Positions 41,931 through 52,099 of a stretch of 64,000 nt of DNA are shown here, piece by piece (the stretch's first letter is position 1; each line of letters starts with the position of its first letter). The notes under the pieces were generated by a model that was not told the origin of the DNA, did no database searches, and saw nothing but the letters and a program-made list of their open reading frames with translations. This stretch comes from Bemisia tabaci. Its lineage: Eukaryota; Arthropoda; Insecta; Hemiptera; Aleyrodidae. The translations under genes and the position numbers were made by a program. The DNA is taken from the NCBI RefSeq assembly GCF_918797505.1, contig NC_092800.1, positions 1,364,001 to 1,428,000 of the forward strand, given 5' to 3'.

Positions 41931-42348
41931 GGTGGTTTCACATTAACTGGAATAGTTTTGTCGCCGTAAAAGCTAACACGTTTTTCGGTCATGTTTTTAG
42001 TAGTAATGATAATCACTCGAATTTTTTTGCATTAATCCACACAGGGTTACGTGTTATAACGCTTTTGAACGATTTATCGCTCTACTTTTCAATTTCAATT
42101 TATAAATGGCCGAAAATGTGCTGTCTGTTACGCTGACTTTTTCCCGCGTAACAGACAGCACATTTTCGGCCATTTATAAATTGAAATTGAAAAGTAGAGC
42201 AATAAATCGTTCAAAAGCGTTATAACACGTAACCCTGTGTGGATTAATGCAAAAAAAATCGAGTGATTATCATTACTACTAAAAACATGACCGAAAAACG
42301 TGTTTTCTGTTACGGCGACAAAATTATTCCAGTCATCGTGAAACCACC
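41931..42348. mobile_element. Foldback element, 418 bp, 6-bp duplication
   Basis: The ends GGTGGTTTCACATTAACTGG and complement GTGAAACCACC are flanked by CATGAG (41925-41930 and 42349-42354). Arms of about 190 bp are almost perfect around a TTACGCTGACTTTTTCCCGC loop. It has no coding content and the superfamily is unknown. Confidence 0.88.
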
Positions 42349-42439
42349 CATGAGAGTTTTATCCCTCGCCTTCACTGACTCAAGAACCGCATGAAATTTT
42401 CACTGAAAAGCCGTGTCTTCAGTTTCTTGTGACTCTTTC

Positions 42440-42730
42440 ACCCATAGACAGCAACAGCAACAACGTCAGTAGCAGTTTGAGAGATAGAATAGACAGCAGC
42501 CAGCAGCAGACGAAGAAGAACCAGCAGATAAATTAGCAACAACAGCAGCAGTCTCAGAAAATCCAGAAATAACCATCGACCTAAAGGTTCAATCCATGCT
42601 GGAAAGAGGCAGTAGCGTCAGCAGCAGAGAGAGGGTCAGAAAAATAAGTAGAAGTGAAAGAAGGACAAGCAAAAACAGCAACTGAAAAGAAGTTGAAAGA
42701 AGCAATAGCAAAAGTAGTAATAGCCACCTC
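42440..42730 (+). repeat. CAG/CAA/AGA-rich low-complexity tract
   Basis: Imperfect GCAGCAACA, CAGCAGC and GAAG strings. Frames are interrupted, so no poly-Gln protein is supported. GC hairpin-like text follows at about 42748-42790. Confidence 0.6.
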
Positions 42731-42949
42731 CGAAAAAACAGAAAAAAACCGGCGCTCCGCTTCGCTCAGTTTCGCTCCAGTTTTTGAAGGGGCGTAGCTG
42801 CCAATTAAAACGTAGATGATGCTGCTATTGCAATAATTAACTATTTCGCCCCTTTCTTTCTCTTTCTCGTGAGGTTTTAAAATAAGTCGTTTTGTTAAAG
42901 ATCATCAGGGCTGCCGATTCAGTAGTAAAACTCTAAAGGCGAGTAATTT

Positions 42950-43805
42950 GAGCATTAATCAGTAAAACGTGAGTAGAATGAGTAATTCGCGGGTAATTCG
43001 ACAATCCGTGAGTAATTTTCCAGTAGTCTCGAGTAGAGTCGAAGCGATCAATGAAATGAGGAATGTTCCTTAATTAGTTCATATTTGGCGGGATTTGTAT
43101 TTGTAATCACGAGTGTAATTATGAACGGTGACTAAAGAGTGAGTAAAATTGAGAACGAAAGTATAGAGTGAGTATATAACTGAGAACGACGAGTAAAGAG
43201 TGAGTAAAAGCAATTAACGGAGAGTAACTGGTGAGTAAAATTGAGAAACGATGAGTATTGAGTTAGTGAAATCGAAGACGGTGAGTAAAGAGTGAATAAA
43301 ATTGAGAACGATGAGTTAAGAGTGAGTATATACAACTGAGATTGATGAGTAAAGAGTGAGTAAAAGCAATAAACGGAGAGTAACTGGTGATAAAATCTAG
43401 AAACGACGAGTACTGAGTTAGTGAAATTGAGGACGGTAGTACCAAGTACCTACAGAGTAAGTAAAATCGAGCACGGTTGAGTAATAGTGAGAAAAAATGA
43501 GAACATTGGGGAGCATATACTGGAAAAAAAAACTCTTGGATCCAGAGTCGAGACTCTTAAAAAAATTGACGGGAAAAAATACTCTTGATTCAATCGGATT
43601 TCTGCTTTAATCAAAAGGAAATCATCTTAAATTAAGAGGCTTGCCTTTTGGTTCAAGCAAAAATCCACTTGATTCAAGATTACTTTTATTTGTGAAATTA
43701 TTAAAGAGGCTGGACTCAAAATCCAAGAGACTTTTATTCTAGTGTATGAGTAAAATTTAGAAAGATGAGAGTAAAAAATTCACGAATCGTGAATAAGAGT
43801 GTCGG
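42950..43805 (+). repeat. GAGTAA satellite with about 158-bp higher-order period
   Basis: The core GAGTAAA-GAGTGAGTAAA is repeated throughout. The longer text GAGTGAGTAAAAGCAATTAAC and GGAGAGTAACTGG recurs at about 43198 and 43356. An M1 element (43518-43744) interrupts it. Confidence 0.85.
43518..43744. mobile_element. CACTG-ended MITE, family M1, copy 7 (diverged)
   Basis: TACTGG...CTAGTG ends are flanked by TA on both sides (43516-43517 and 43745-43746). The arms show more mismatches than other copies. Confidence 0.88.
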
Positions 43806-43809
43806 CAGC

Positions 43810-44730
43810 CCTGTTATGATGTGCATCTAGGGTAAACCGTTCTTGAGAAAGTCTTGAAAACCTGGAAAATGGGATTTCTACTACAGAACCTTGAAATTCT
43901 GTCTTCCAGTCGAAACGTTGTGTACTCATTTTTTTCCTACCAACGAACTCGAACACTGTGTAGACTTATATCGAAACTTCTGTCCTGGTGTTCTCTAATT
44001 TTACATTTTTCCAGCCTGAAGAGGCCTCGGCCTATTTTTTTGTTTGTTTAAAGTGTATTCATGAGAAGTTGTGCCAAAATCTCATCGAAAAGGCATGGAA
44101 AAGTCAGAGAATCTCATGTTCAAAAACCCTAAAAGGTCTTGGACCCATGTATGACGAACTCGAGTTCGTCGTTATAGGAAAACATCACTTTCTACAGAAT
44201 GTTCTCAAGCCAATAACGATGAATAATAATTAGAATTGATGCAACTCACAATTATATTCGTAGTTTCAAGTTCATATATTAAGTTATGTTACATCAGGTT
44301 CACAAAATCAATGCAAGTATGTTTTTTCTTAAGATTCTAAGCAACCAAATCAATTGGAACAAAACTGATAACTGAAAAATTATTGCATTTTCTACAAAAT
44401 TAGACGTTATTACGATTGAAGGAGTCACGCTATTATGGTTTTATGATGTCTTTTTTTTGTTTCTTGAATAGCCAGAAGAAAAATGGTTCCCGGTTGTGCT
44501 TTTTGTTTCAAGATAACCTTTGGTTATCAATTTTGTGTTTAGTTTTACTTTCATAATTTTTCTTGATCTTGTTTGCATTTTATCGCTACAAATGATGTTG
44601 TAACTTGTAAACACCTTATTTGGGCAGAATTTAAGCAAGCTAAGCACGTTCCAATATAAATAATCCATTTCATGGTGAACGTATAGTTTTTACAAATTAT
44701 TAGTCCCTATCCAACTATAAGCTGCCCATG
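43810..44730. other. Unique-looking stretch
   Basis: No gene is recognised. Two overlapping plus-strand frames of 65-81 codons (43854-44233) have no known domain. Confidence 0.35.
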
Positions 44731-44733
44731 GCT

Positions 44734-44832
44734 ATTCTTTTAGTGTTTTAGTGCGCAGTGCGGTCTCAGTGTTTGTGTTGCGAGTGCTTTCAGCTTGGCG
44801 TCGGGCAGTTGAATGACACTTTCCTGGTACGT
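44734..44832 (+). promoter_or_regulatory. Candidate transcription start and non-coding first exon
   Basis: A short GC-richer island in AT-rich DNA has TCTCAGTGTTTG, which fits the arthropod initiator TCAGT. About 60 bp on comes TTTCCTGGTACGTATC, which fits a 5' splice site (CTG then GTACGT). This is pattern-level inference only. Confidence 0.2.
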
Positions 44833-44899
44833 ATCTCTTAGTCTTTTCATTCTTGTGTTTAAATTTTCACTTTCTTGGAAAACATCCATTGAGCCCCTG

Positions 44900-45050
44900 C
44901 ACTACTGTTCTAAGTGAAAACGCAGTATGATCTCTCAGCCGTTGCCAAATTTCCTTTGATAAATTCTTAATTTCTTGGGGACATTCGTAAATATTTTTCC
45001 TCCAATTTTTCAGAGAATTTTCCTTGCAATATAAAGTAAATCGTCTGAAA
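44900..45050. repeat. Half of an M3 MITE
   Basis: CTACTGTTCTAAGTGAAAACG and CAGCCGTTGCCAAATTTCC match the left arm. The right arm is absent. Confidence 0.65.
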
Positions 45051-45189
45051 AGAGCCTCCCAAAATAAGGGCTGACTTTCGCCCCTTATTCGGTATTCGAT
45101 TCGACCATCGAACCAAGGCTTAAGTGGAAGCTTCTAATAATTACAGAAAAATCAGGAAAGAATTTCAAGATGAGTATAGGAACCGTTTT

Positions 45190-45600
45190 CGAGTTATGGG
45201 GGGGGGGGGGGGGCAAACGGGTCAAACTCCGGCCATATTTTTCGCTATTTTCTTGTTGAATTGATGTGTCTACGGGGATGTCATCGTTGTTTACACATGT
45301 TATACACGCCGGTTCCTACGTATGTATACACGCGAAATCGAGTTCTAATGTTGACGAGTCCATATATCGACCGGTTGTATCGATTTTTTAAGATTTTTAC
45401 GGAAAATCGACGATTTTGTGAAATTGAAATTGTTCATTTTTGATTTATGGATGACTAAATGCACCTAATATGACTGCAGTTCACCGACACCTACGTATTT
45501 TTTCTTGTAGAATCGATTTTTAACGTTAACGAGTCGATATATCAATCACTTATATCGAATTTTTGCGATTTTTTAGGAAAATCAATGACATTCTGGTATT
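45190..45600 (+). repeat. Diverged direct duplication, about 170-bp period
   Basis: CGACGAGTCCATATATCGACC-type text at about 45353 recurs as ACGAGTCGATATATCAATCAC at about 45528, with matching TACGTAT upstream and TTTTT-CGGAAAATC-A downstream. A 16-base G run lies at about 45200. At 45630-45780 the phrase CACATTTCCGGTC recurs. Confidence 0.6.
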
Positions 45601-45879
45601 GAAATTGGTTTTTCTCCATCCGAGAACAACCACATTTTAGGATGGAACACATTTCCGGTCGGGTCGATTTCCAGTTGAGTCGAGTTTTCGATTCGGGCAC
45701 ATTTCCGGTCAAGTAAAATTTCGGGTGGATAAAGAATCCCGTTGATGGTGGTTTCCGGTCGGTCACATTTCCAGGTGCCAGGTGCGCAGCCCCCGGCTTT
45801 GGCTCCTTAATTGCTTGTCAAAGCACAACGTATTGCAATGTGGAACTATTGCTTGTTAAGTACAAATTACACGAATGAC

Positions 45880-46160
45880 ATTCCATTCTTTGATTTCAGA
45901 GACATAGTTTTCGACTTTCCAATCGTTTTCATATACGAAAAGTCGAAAAACATTTGACGGAAGTCGTAGAAACCCGTGCTCGCTTCTGATTGGTGCCGGA
46001 TGATCATTCGGTTCGGGGCGAAACCGGGATCTACGGAAGAGTATTGCGCTTTTGGAACTGCGTATATCTCGGTTTCTGAGTTTCTTTTTCGCATTTTTAA
46101 TGTGAGCATCGTGTTTTACCGATTATTTACCTCCAGAATCATTTATTCGCAAGTCAAATT
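45880..46160 (+). repeat. Dispersed repeat, copy 1 of 2
   Basis: Shares GGAAGTCGTAGAA, CGCTCGCTTCTGATTG, CGGTTTCTGAGT and a CGTTTT-like tail with 47766-48062 in the same orientation. Both are 280-300 bp and diverged. The protein frames differ, so this looks like a transposon remnant. Confidence 0.7.
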
Positions 46161-46525
46161 CGTTCCTGGCTCAGTGACCCATCGAGGTACGCTTTTACGT
46201 TAAGAGGAGCGACGTTGACAATGTGACTGATTGTGCACAGTGGTCTTGAGGCAAAAAGCACAGAAATGTACCCAAAAACGGTTTGCAGGGGGTGAGTCTA
46301 AGGTACGCGTGGACACAAAATCGCGAAAAAATCATAATCATGGCTGATCTTAATTTCGAGATATCTTAATTTGAAATGTTCATAGTAAATGCAAGTTTTC
46401 AACTGATTCTGATCCGCTTTTTTAATTATTGGTCCATGGAATCGGTGTTGATCGGTTCACGTTTTTAGCTTTCGTTTGATTCATGTCGATTGAATGCGTA
46501 TCCTCTCGTTACACGCAGACGACAT
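46161..46525. other. Unique-looking gap
   Basis: I see no gene or clear repeat. Confidence 0.4.
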
Positions 46526-46528
46526 ATG

Positions 46529-46570
46529 GACGGAGTCAAACAGAAAGGAACCAAGCCACATCGGGATCGA
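46529..46570 (+). repeat. M10-family end fragment
   Basis: GGACGGAGTCAAACAGAAAG followed by GAACCAAGCCACATCGGG is the M10 terminus, as at 60913. It lies just outside the 46638 palindrome, whose own outer text GTTGGTTCCCTTCTGCTTGA is the mirror of the same motif. Confidence 0.65.
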
Positions 46571-46637
46571 ACCGAGAAAAAGAGGTTTAAAGTTTGGCGG
46601 TTGAGTTCAAAACCTCTCATAACTCAATTTTTTCCAA

Positions 46638-47306
46638 AATGTGGGTTGGTTCCCTTCTGCTTGACTCAGTCCATATCATACTATTTCTTTCTCCTTTTTT
46701 GTAAACTGAAACAATGCGCCTTCTGCTGCGTCTGCAGCAGTTGTTGTTACGAATATGATGTGCGTGTTGATTTCGACGCATTACATACGTGATTCTCTGA
46801 GGGCGTTTTATGTGCGAAAGCAATTCGCCTTCAGCTGCGTCTGCAGCAATTGTTGTTACCGATGTGTTGTGCGTGCTGATTTCGACGCATTACATACTTG
46901 ATTCTCTGAAGGCGTCTTATGTGCGCGAGTGGCGCAATCCGTCGGAGGACGAACAAAGTAGGAATTTAGCAATTCATTCAATCTCACTTCTGTTGTTCTC
47001 CAATAGGGTGCGCCACTCGCGCACATAAGACGCCTTCAGAGAATCAAGTATGTAATGCGTCGAAATCAGCACGCACAACACATCGGTAACAACAATTGCT
47101 GCAGACGCAGCTGAAGGCGAATTGCTTTCGCACACAAAACGCCTTCAGAGAATCACGTATGTAATGCGTCGAAATCAACACGCACATCATATTCGTAACA
47201 ACAGCTGCTGCAGACGCAGCAGAAGGCGCATTGTTCAGTTTACAAAAAATGAGAAAGAAATAGTATGATATGGACTGAGTTAAGCAGAAAGCAACCAACC
47301 CACATT
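46638..47306. mobile_element. 670-bp palindrome carrying four copies of a 107-bp unit
   Basis: Arms of about 295 bp are nearly perfect inverted copies. Each contains two direct units starting TTC(T/A)GCTGCGTCTGCAGCA (46721-46829 and 46830-46935, and mirrors). Outer ends AATGTGGGTTGGTTCCCTTC relate to M10. The loop (about 46936-47011) is unique. Open frames on both strands result from the unit and look non-coding. Confidence 0.9.
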
Positions 47307-47309
47307 AGT

Positions 47310-47765
47310 GCTACACAAACGATTGATTTCCACTGAAACATGCTCAGCAAACATTTATACCATGAGCATGAAGAAGAAATAACCTATCAGGAATAATTAA
47401 TCGTTAAAAAATCAGAAAAAATCCTAAAATGTCAATGTAAGATAGTAATATCGACTACTTGCCTTCAGATGCCTCTTTCAGCCTTCCTCTACATTTTCTT
47501 TATCATTCCATGAATGACGATTTTATTTTTTTACTGTTCCAGAAACCTGAGCTGTGAGCTGCAACCCCCTCGCAAGGTATGTGAATTTTATTATTCTTGA
47601 ATTTTTTACCGAAATTATTAATATCCCCACGTATCGAGTGCTGTCTGTCAAAAAATCTGAAACTCAATCGTCGAGTCATTTATTCTTGCCGTAATGGGTC
47701 GCTGATGTTTGCTAAAATGAACCGTATTTCGATATGAAATCGTTGCTTTTTCATTACAGATAACG
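47310..47765. other. AT-rich gap
   Basis: No gene or repeat is recognised. Confidence 0.4.
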
Positions 47766-48062
47766 TGTGTGAGATTCAATTCTTTGATTCTGAAGGTATA
47801 GTTTCGACATTCCTATTGTTCTCATGTACAAAAAAAAAAATAGGAAGACGCTTGATGGAAGTCGTAGAATCTCGCGCTCGCTTCTGATTGTTCCGGGATG
47901 ACACATTCGGCGCGAAAGCTGTGCGTTTTAAATTGACGGAAAAGTTGCGCCTCGTGAACTGCGTCGTTTTCAGTTTCTGAGTCACGTTTTTTCGTTTTGA
48001 ATGTGCGCATCGTGATCCCACGTCATTTGCCGTCGGAAAAATGTATTCAGGGGCGATTCCAG
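47766..48062 (+). repeat. Dispersed repeat, copy 2 of 2
   Basis: Matches 45880-46160 over GGAAGTCGTAGAA-CTCGCGCTCGCTTCTG and the C-terminal GAATGTGCGCATCGTG region. It is diverged and non-coding. Confidence 0.7.
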
Positions 48063-48103
48063 AGAGTTGGCAAAATTTTTGATACTCCACGGCCAATGAC
48101 CAA

Positions 48104-48446
48104 ATGTGGAGCTCTAGAGTCCCTTTATACTGAGAGTCAAGACAATGCGAATCCATTTCTGATTGGTTAACCGGATTTTAGGCCTTCACAGTGTCACAAA
48201 CGGGAATAAAGATTACATTTTCACCAATTGCAAATATTATAATCTGGAATGGACCGAGGAATTTCGGGTTCGATAAGGAACAAACGGAATGAGAGAAAGA
48301 ACGGAGAAAGGAATTTAAGAATGAGCCGATCAAAGAATGATCAAAGATTACGAAAAAGTTCAATTTGTGTAATCTTTATTCCCGTTTGTGCCTCCATGAG
48401 GGGTGTCGTCTTGACTCTCAGTATAAAGGGACTCTATGGAGCTCTA
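48104..48446. repeat. Inverted-repeat element, 343 bp
   Basis: The ends GGAGCTCTAGAGTCCCTTTA and ACTGAGAGTCAAGAC are mirrored at 48408-48446. A second inner pair, CACAAACGGGAATAAAGATTAC (48193) and GTAATCTTTATTCCCGTTTGTG (48368), follows. The centre is unpaired. Confidence 0.8.
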
Positions 48447-48500
48447 GGAAGTGGTGACCCCGATGAAGATTAGGTGGGAATTCGGCCGGTCGGATTTTTT

Positions 48501-49215
48501 GTGGGGATTCGGCCGGTTTCTGATTTATTATTCAGAGTATGGAAAGTTTGGCAACAATGCACAGAACAAACATGAATAAAACGTGGTATACAAGAAATGA
48601 GCTATTTAACGTAGTGTACTTACTTTATACTCAACGCTGAGACCCCATTCCTGAACTTTCCTCCAAATTGACTGGTTAAAATGAAAGTTACACCCGTGCA
48701 ATTTCGCGTTAGGATATAAATTTGACAAAACGGATATGACAGCAATCTCAAAATCTAAACAGAAACTTTCTGGCTTCCACGTTGGAAATTTTTCGTTTAA
48801 CAAATGAAATAAGCGTTGATAAGTACGTTTCTGCTTGTTCGGAAGTAAAGCGTAAAAAATAGGAATGCAGCAAACAGAATGGTGGGTGCCTCTGTACTTT
48901 GCATGAATTGTATACAGTTGAGCAAATTGTTTTGGACATGCAGAAAATGTCCCGTCAATAAAAAAGTCTTGTTTAACAGATAGTACTTCTTGGATTAATT
49001 TTGTCCATCCAAACACTAAAATTCGGTCTTTTTGACCGTCGTCACAAATTAAAAAATTTGATCCGTCCGACTGTCAGTTCACGACCCCGATAAGCATGAT
49101 TTGAATCTCGAGATGTCACCAACATGATAAGAGTATTCCTCTGCTTCGCATTAGTACATTGTTGCCAAACTTTCCACACTCTGGATAATAAATCGGAAAC
49201 CGGCCGAATCCCCAC
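48501..49215 (-). mobile_element. MULE-like element with 59-bp terminal inverted repeats
   Basis: Left end 48501-48559 (GTGGGGATTCGGCCGGTTTC...) and right end 49157-49215 are inverted copies over 59 bp with few mismatches. Between them lies a Mutator-like transposase fragment on minus. At 715 bp the element is far shorter than an autonomous MULE, so it is an internally deleted derivative. A second GATTCGGCCGGT lies just outside the left end, and I find no clear 9-bp target duplication. Confidence 0.8.
48624..49073 (-). pseudogene. MULE transposase domain fragment (exon-like)
   Basis: The frame is open from the stop at 49074-49076 down to about 48606. It reads as a MULE transposase core, the DDE-type nuclease that moves Mutator-like DNA transposons. 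An opening SNFLICDDGQKDRILVFG corresponds to the strand before the catalytic core. DFFIDGTF supplies the first acidic residue, FCLDFE the likely second, and GCNFHFNQSIWRKVQ is the Cys-His segment that follows it. The last catalytic Glu and the zinc-finger parts are missing. After codons for EYK the minus strand reads AAAGTAAGT, a consensus 5' splice site (GT at 48623-48622), so the coding piece probably ends there as an exon. No start codon is needed or seen. It sits inside MULE-like inverted repeats, which supports a transposon rather than a host gene. Confidence 0.82.
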
Positions 49216-49329
49216 GCGACCGTCCCTCCCGGACTCTATTGTTGCCAAATAAGTTGCTTTTTTAGCACTTTTCCCAATTCAAATCCATGTAAAATATTCA
49301 CATTTATCGCACAATCTGGCAACCTCTCG

Positions 49330-49572
49330 AGAGAAATAGAAAAAGGTAGAATCGCTGAAAGTCTGAATCCTTCGAAGTTTATATTAATGATATGAAAAAT
49401 ATTTTCAGGGGCTTGGTTTGCAACACGCACTGAATACACCTGAAAGCAAAAACAAGTTGCCTTTTTTTCAATTATGAATTTAATTTCGAAAATTCTTTGC
49501 AGTATTTTTCATATTTTTCTCAAATATCATGGAATATTTTACATGGGATTTCATGAAAAATCGCAACCCTGA
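49330..49572. repeat. Dispersed AT-rich repeat, second copy
   Basis: Related to 2506-2745 through AATATTTTCAGGGGCTTGG, GCAACACGCACTGAATACAC and ATTTCATGAAAAATCGCAACC. Confidence 0.45.
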
Positions 49573-49575
49573 CGA

Positions 49576-50165
49576 ACGTTCATTATTGTCTCGCCACTGA
49601 TTCCGGTCGTGAAAACAGAGCACTTGTGTGCAAAATTTACTGTCACATATTTTCGGAAATCATCATCGACCATCGATGATGGCATTTAAAGACAAAACCA
49701 TTCCGAAAAGAAGCACACATTTTTCTCGTGGATGAAACTGTAAAATAGCGCTCCCCTCTACGCATACAACAATTCTGCGCGAGAGGGAAGCCGAAACGCC
49801 TTCAATATTAACGTATGCAACGCGGACAACTCCGGAACACGAATAGTTGCATTAAGGCGCTATATACAACGTCCATCGTTTTGCATCCTGTTTCGGTGAA
49901 TCAGGCATTGAAGGTTAATGACCTGTCTTGCTATGAATGTAAAACTCGGTCAGTGGGTTATTCTAACAATGACCTTTCCATCTTTGGTTCGAATGATCGG
50001 TGTGTCATTACGTCGGCCGAATTCAAGGGTCACTGACCTCCCGATACATGCCTTCAAATGACTAAAAGTGGATCAATGACCTTCTAGTCGTTGGTTTGAA
50101 ACGACTTATGACGGTAAGTGAGTCGCAGTGGGTGTATTCGCCTTCGATAGAGTGGTAAATAGCCC
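49576..50165. other. Unique-looking stretch
   Basis: More balanced composition. A 73-codon plus frame (49815-50033) has no known domain. No repeat is seen. Confidence 0.35.
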
Positions 50166-50305
50166 AGCGGGCTGATTATAGTGTGCTAATAGACAAAGCA
50201 AAAGACAAAGAATAAGAAGGGGAAATGGACAGGTCTTATTAATAAAAGCGGGTGGTCGCACAAATGCACAGGGAAAAACATGGTAGACAAAGATTAACTA
50301 ACAGC
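50166..50305 (+). repeat. Left half of an M9 MITE
   Basis: GCGGGCTGATTATAGTGTGC, AATAGACAAAGC-AAAGACAAAG and AAAGCGGGTGG follow the M9 left arm. The right arm is missing. Confidence 0.6.
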
Positions 50306-50409
50306 AACCCACTGTGTGAATTGTTTTATGTCAGCAAGTGTTTTTTAAACAGTGTCAGAACAACTGTCTCTGTAAACCAAAAGACAAATATGTGTGAGTC
50401 AAAAAGGAG

Positions 50410-50572
50410 GGGCGTGGCGTGCTTTACGATTTATCGATTGATCTGCCATTTAAACCTATGGAAAAGAATCGATAATCATGGTGTTCGCAGCGAACACCTT
50501 TATAATCGATTATTTACTACAGCTTCAAATAGGGGAAATATCGATAGATCGCAAAGCACGCCACGCATCTAT
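50410..50572. mobile_element. hAT-like MITE, family M5
   Basis: GGGGCGTGGCGTGCTTTACG at left and CGCAAAGCACGCCACGC at right, with GCCATTTAAACCTATGG and GTGTTCGCAGCGAACACC. No 8-bp duplication is visible. Confidence 0.85.
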
Positions 50573-50599
50573 CGACAAATCCGCTCAGATGCTTAAGTG

Positions 50600-51080
50600 A
50601 TTCCAAGGCAGGTTTTATGGAGGCAGCACGAGTTTCGCGATTTCAATTTTTGGCACGGGAATTGTACGCGACGATAGCGATACCCCGGTGAACCAATGAT
50701 AGCGATCGGGGTGAATTCAGGGGAGGGGGGGGGGTGTTGGGACATTATCCGAAGGGTTTCCGCCCCCGGACTCGATTTTTCCCCTATCAATAATTGATGA
50801 GCCACGTGTTGAACGGTTTGGTGAAATTGAAAATATGTCATTTGCGATCATCTCGTCCTGCTAATCTTAGCAATTTACTCCGGTAAAAAATTCCGCTTCA
50901 CCGAATCTCGAAGGGTTTCTGAGGTCAATTTCTAGCAACGAAAATTTGATTACATTTTCGAATCTAGAACTACTATCTCTAACTCATCCGTAAAAGCAAC
51001 TATCTGTAAAAGTGAACAGTATGTTCACAAACCAAATTCATCTGAAAACTACGATTTTAATCATATCTATTTTTATAATT
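50600..51080. other. Unique-looking gap with a G run
   Basis: A G-rich run lies at about 50720-50732. No gene is seen. The last 50 bp are AT-rich and could be part of the mitochondrial insert. Confidence 0.35.
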
Positions 51081-51088
51081 ATTTTTAT

Positions 51089-51158
51089 TTGTTTTAATAG
51101 CTTAAATTTATAAAGCGTGATACTGAAGCTATTAAGATAATTGAAAATTTTAAAACAA
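51089..51158 (+). pseudogene. Complete mitochondrial tRNA-Phe-like sequence (NUMT)
   Basis: A 7-bp acceptor stem TTGTTTT/AAAACAA closes a 70-nt cloverleaf. The anticodon arm TGATA-CTGAAGC-TATTA has GAA (Phe) in a standard 7-nt loop with T before it. The D arm AGCTTAAATTTATAAAGC and a short T arm are typical of insect mitochondrial tRNAs. The nuclear context and the partial twin at 33045 make this a nuclear mitochondrial insert rather than a working gene. Confidence 0.78.
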
Positions 51159-51215
51159 TTGTTAGTTAAACTAATTATTTAGTGTAACAAAAACACTATG
51201 TTTACAGTATGTACA
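51159..51215 (+). pseudogene. Second mitochondrial tRNA-like piece
   Basis: TAATTATTTAGTGTAACAAA and ACACTATGTTTACAGTATG align with 33100-33145 at the same distance after tRNA-Phe. It is degenerate and loses similarity after about 51205. Confidence 0.5.
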
Positions 51216-51271
51216 TACGTTATTTTTGAATGACCTAAAAATGGTTCCCAATTGCAGAATCAAGTCTAATT

Positions 51272-51409
51272 GGACTATATTTTGCAATTGGGAACTACAA
51301 ATTCTGACTCAGTTTAGAAACAACGCATGCATTATTAGTTTCCATGTGCACATGGATGTTTTTATGGATTAGCCATGAAATTGTAGTTCTGAATTGCGAA
51401 ATGTGGTTG
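51272..51409. mobile_element. MITE, family M2 subtype D
   Basis: GGACTATATTTTGCAATTGG at left and GCGAAATGTGGTTG at right, flanked by AATT on both sides (51268-51271 and 51410-51413). Confidence 0.88.
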
Positions 51410-51556
51410 AATTGTCAATTTGAATTCGGTCGTAGAGGCATCTCCGTAGAGCCATGGGATTTTTCTCAGATCTTTTTATCGTACACATATGACTATGATC
51501 AACATGGGTTTGTTTCTTTGGTAGACATTTGTTTAACAATTTTATTCTTTTACATA

Positions 51557-51812
51557 TCGACGGTGAAATTACCAAACCACGTATCTCGTTTGCGGTGTTT
51601 AAAAATCTACGCTCACATTTTATTTTTTTTGAAGTAGACCAAATCAATATTATTTCTTGAAATTTTCACGGAATTTTTTCCGCACAAAGAGAAAAAATCA
51701 CAGAAATTTTCAAGACTGGATGTTAAGTAGTTTTTCATTTAAAAAATAAAGTATGACAGGAAGTCTGCGACGTCGCAAACCGAGATACGTGGTTTGGTAG
51801 TTTCACCGTCGA
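51557..51812. mobile_element. MITE, family M4, copy in TA
   Basis: TCGACGGTGAAATTACCAAAC at left and GTTTCACCGTCGA at right, flanked by TA (51555-51556 and 51813-51814). The inner arms CACGTATCTCGTTTGCGG and CGCAAACCGAGATACGTGG are mirrored. The TA target fits Tc1/mariner-like elements. Confidence 0.92.
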
Positions 51813-51969
51813 TATGCATTAAATTTTACAAAAAAGAGGCAGGTTTTTAGGTGCACTTCCGATGTCATAAATTTCCGCTCCGGCAGAAATGTTGCCTCCC
51901 TTGATTACAATGTGAACCACAATGGGTCCTCCCAAGTAAAGGGGCTGTTTGAGGAAAAATTGGGCTTCA

Positions 51970-52092
51970 TTTTGAAAGTAGGAACTACAATTTCTGGCTC
52001 ATCCGTAAAAAAATGTATGTGCATAAGGAAACTCTTGGTGCATACGCTGTTCATAAACTGAGCCAGAAATTGAAATTCGTAATTGCGGAATG
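51970..52092. repeat. M2 subtype D, diverged
   Basis: GTAGGAACTACAATTTCTGGC at left and GAGCCAGAAATTGAAATTCG at right, with inner GTATGTGCATAAGGAAACTC. The ends are eroded. Confidence 0.7.
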
Positions 52093-52099
52093 AAGTCCG

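Noticed and set aside
49042..49248. 68-codon minus frame upstream of the MULE fragment
   Set aside because: It runs through the terminal inverted repeat in a different frame from the transposase.
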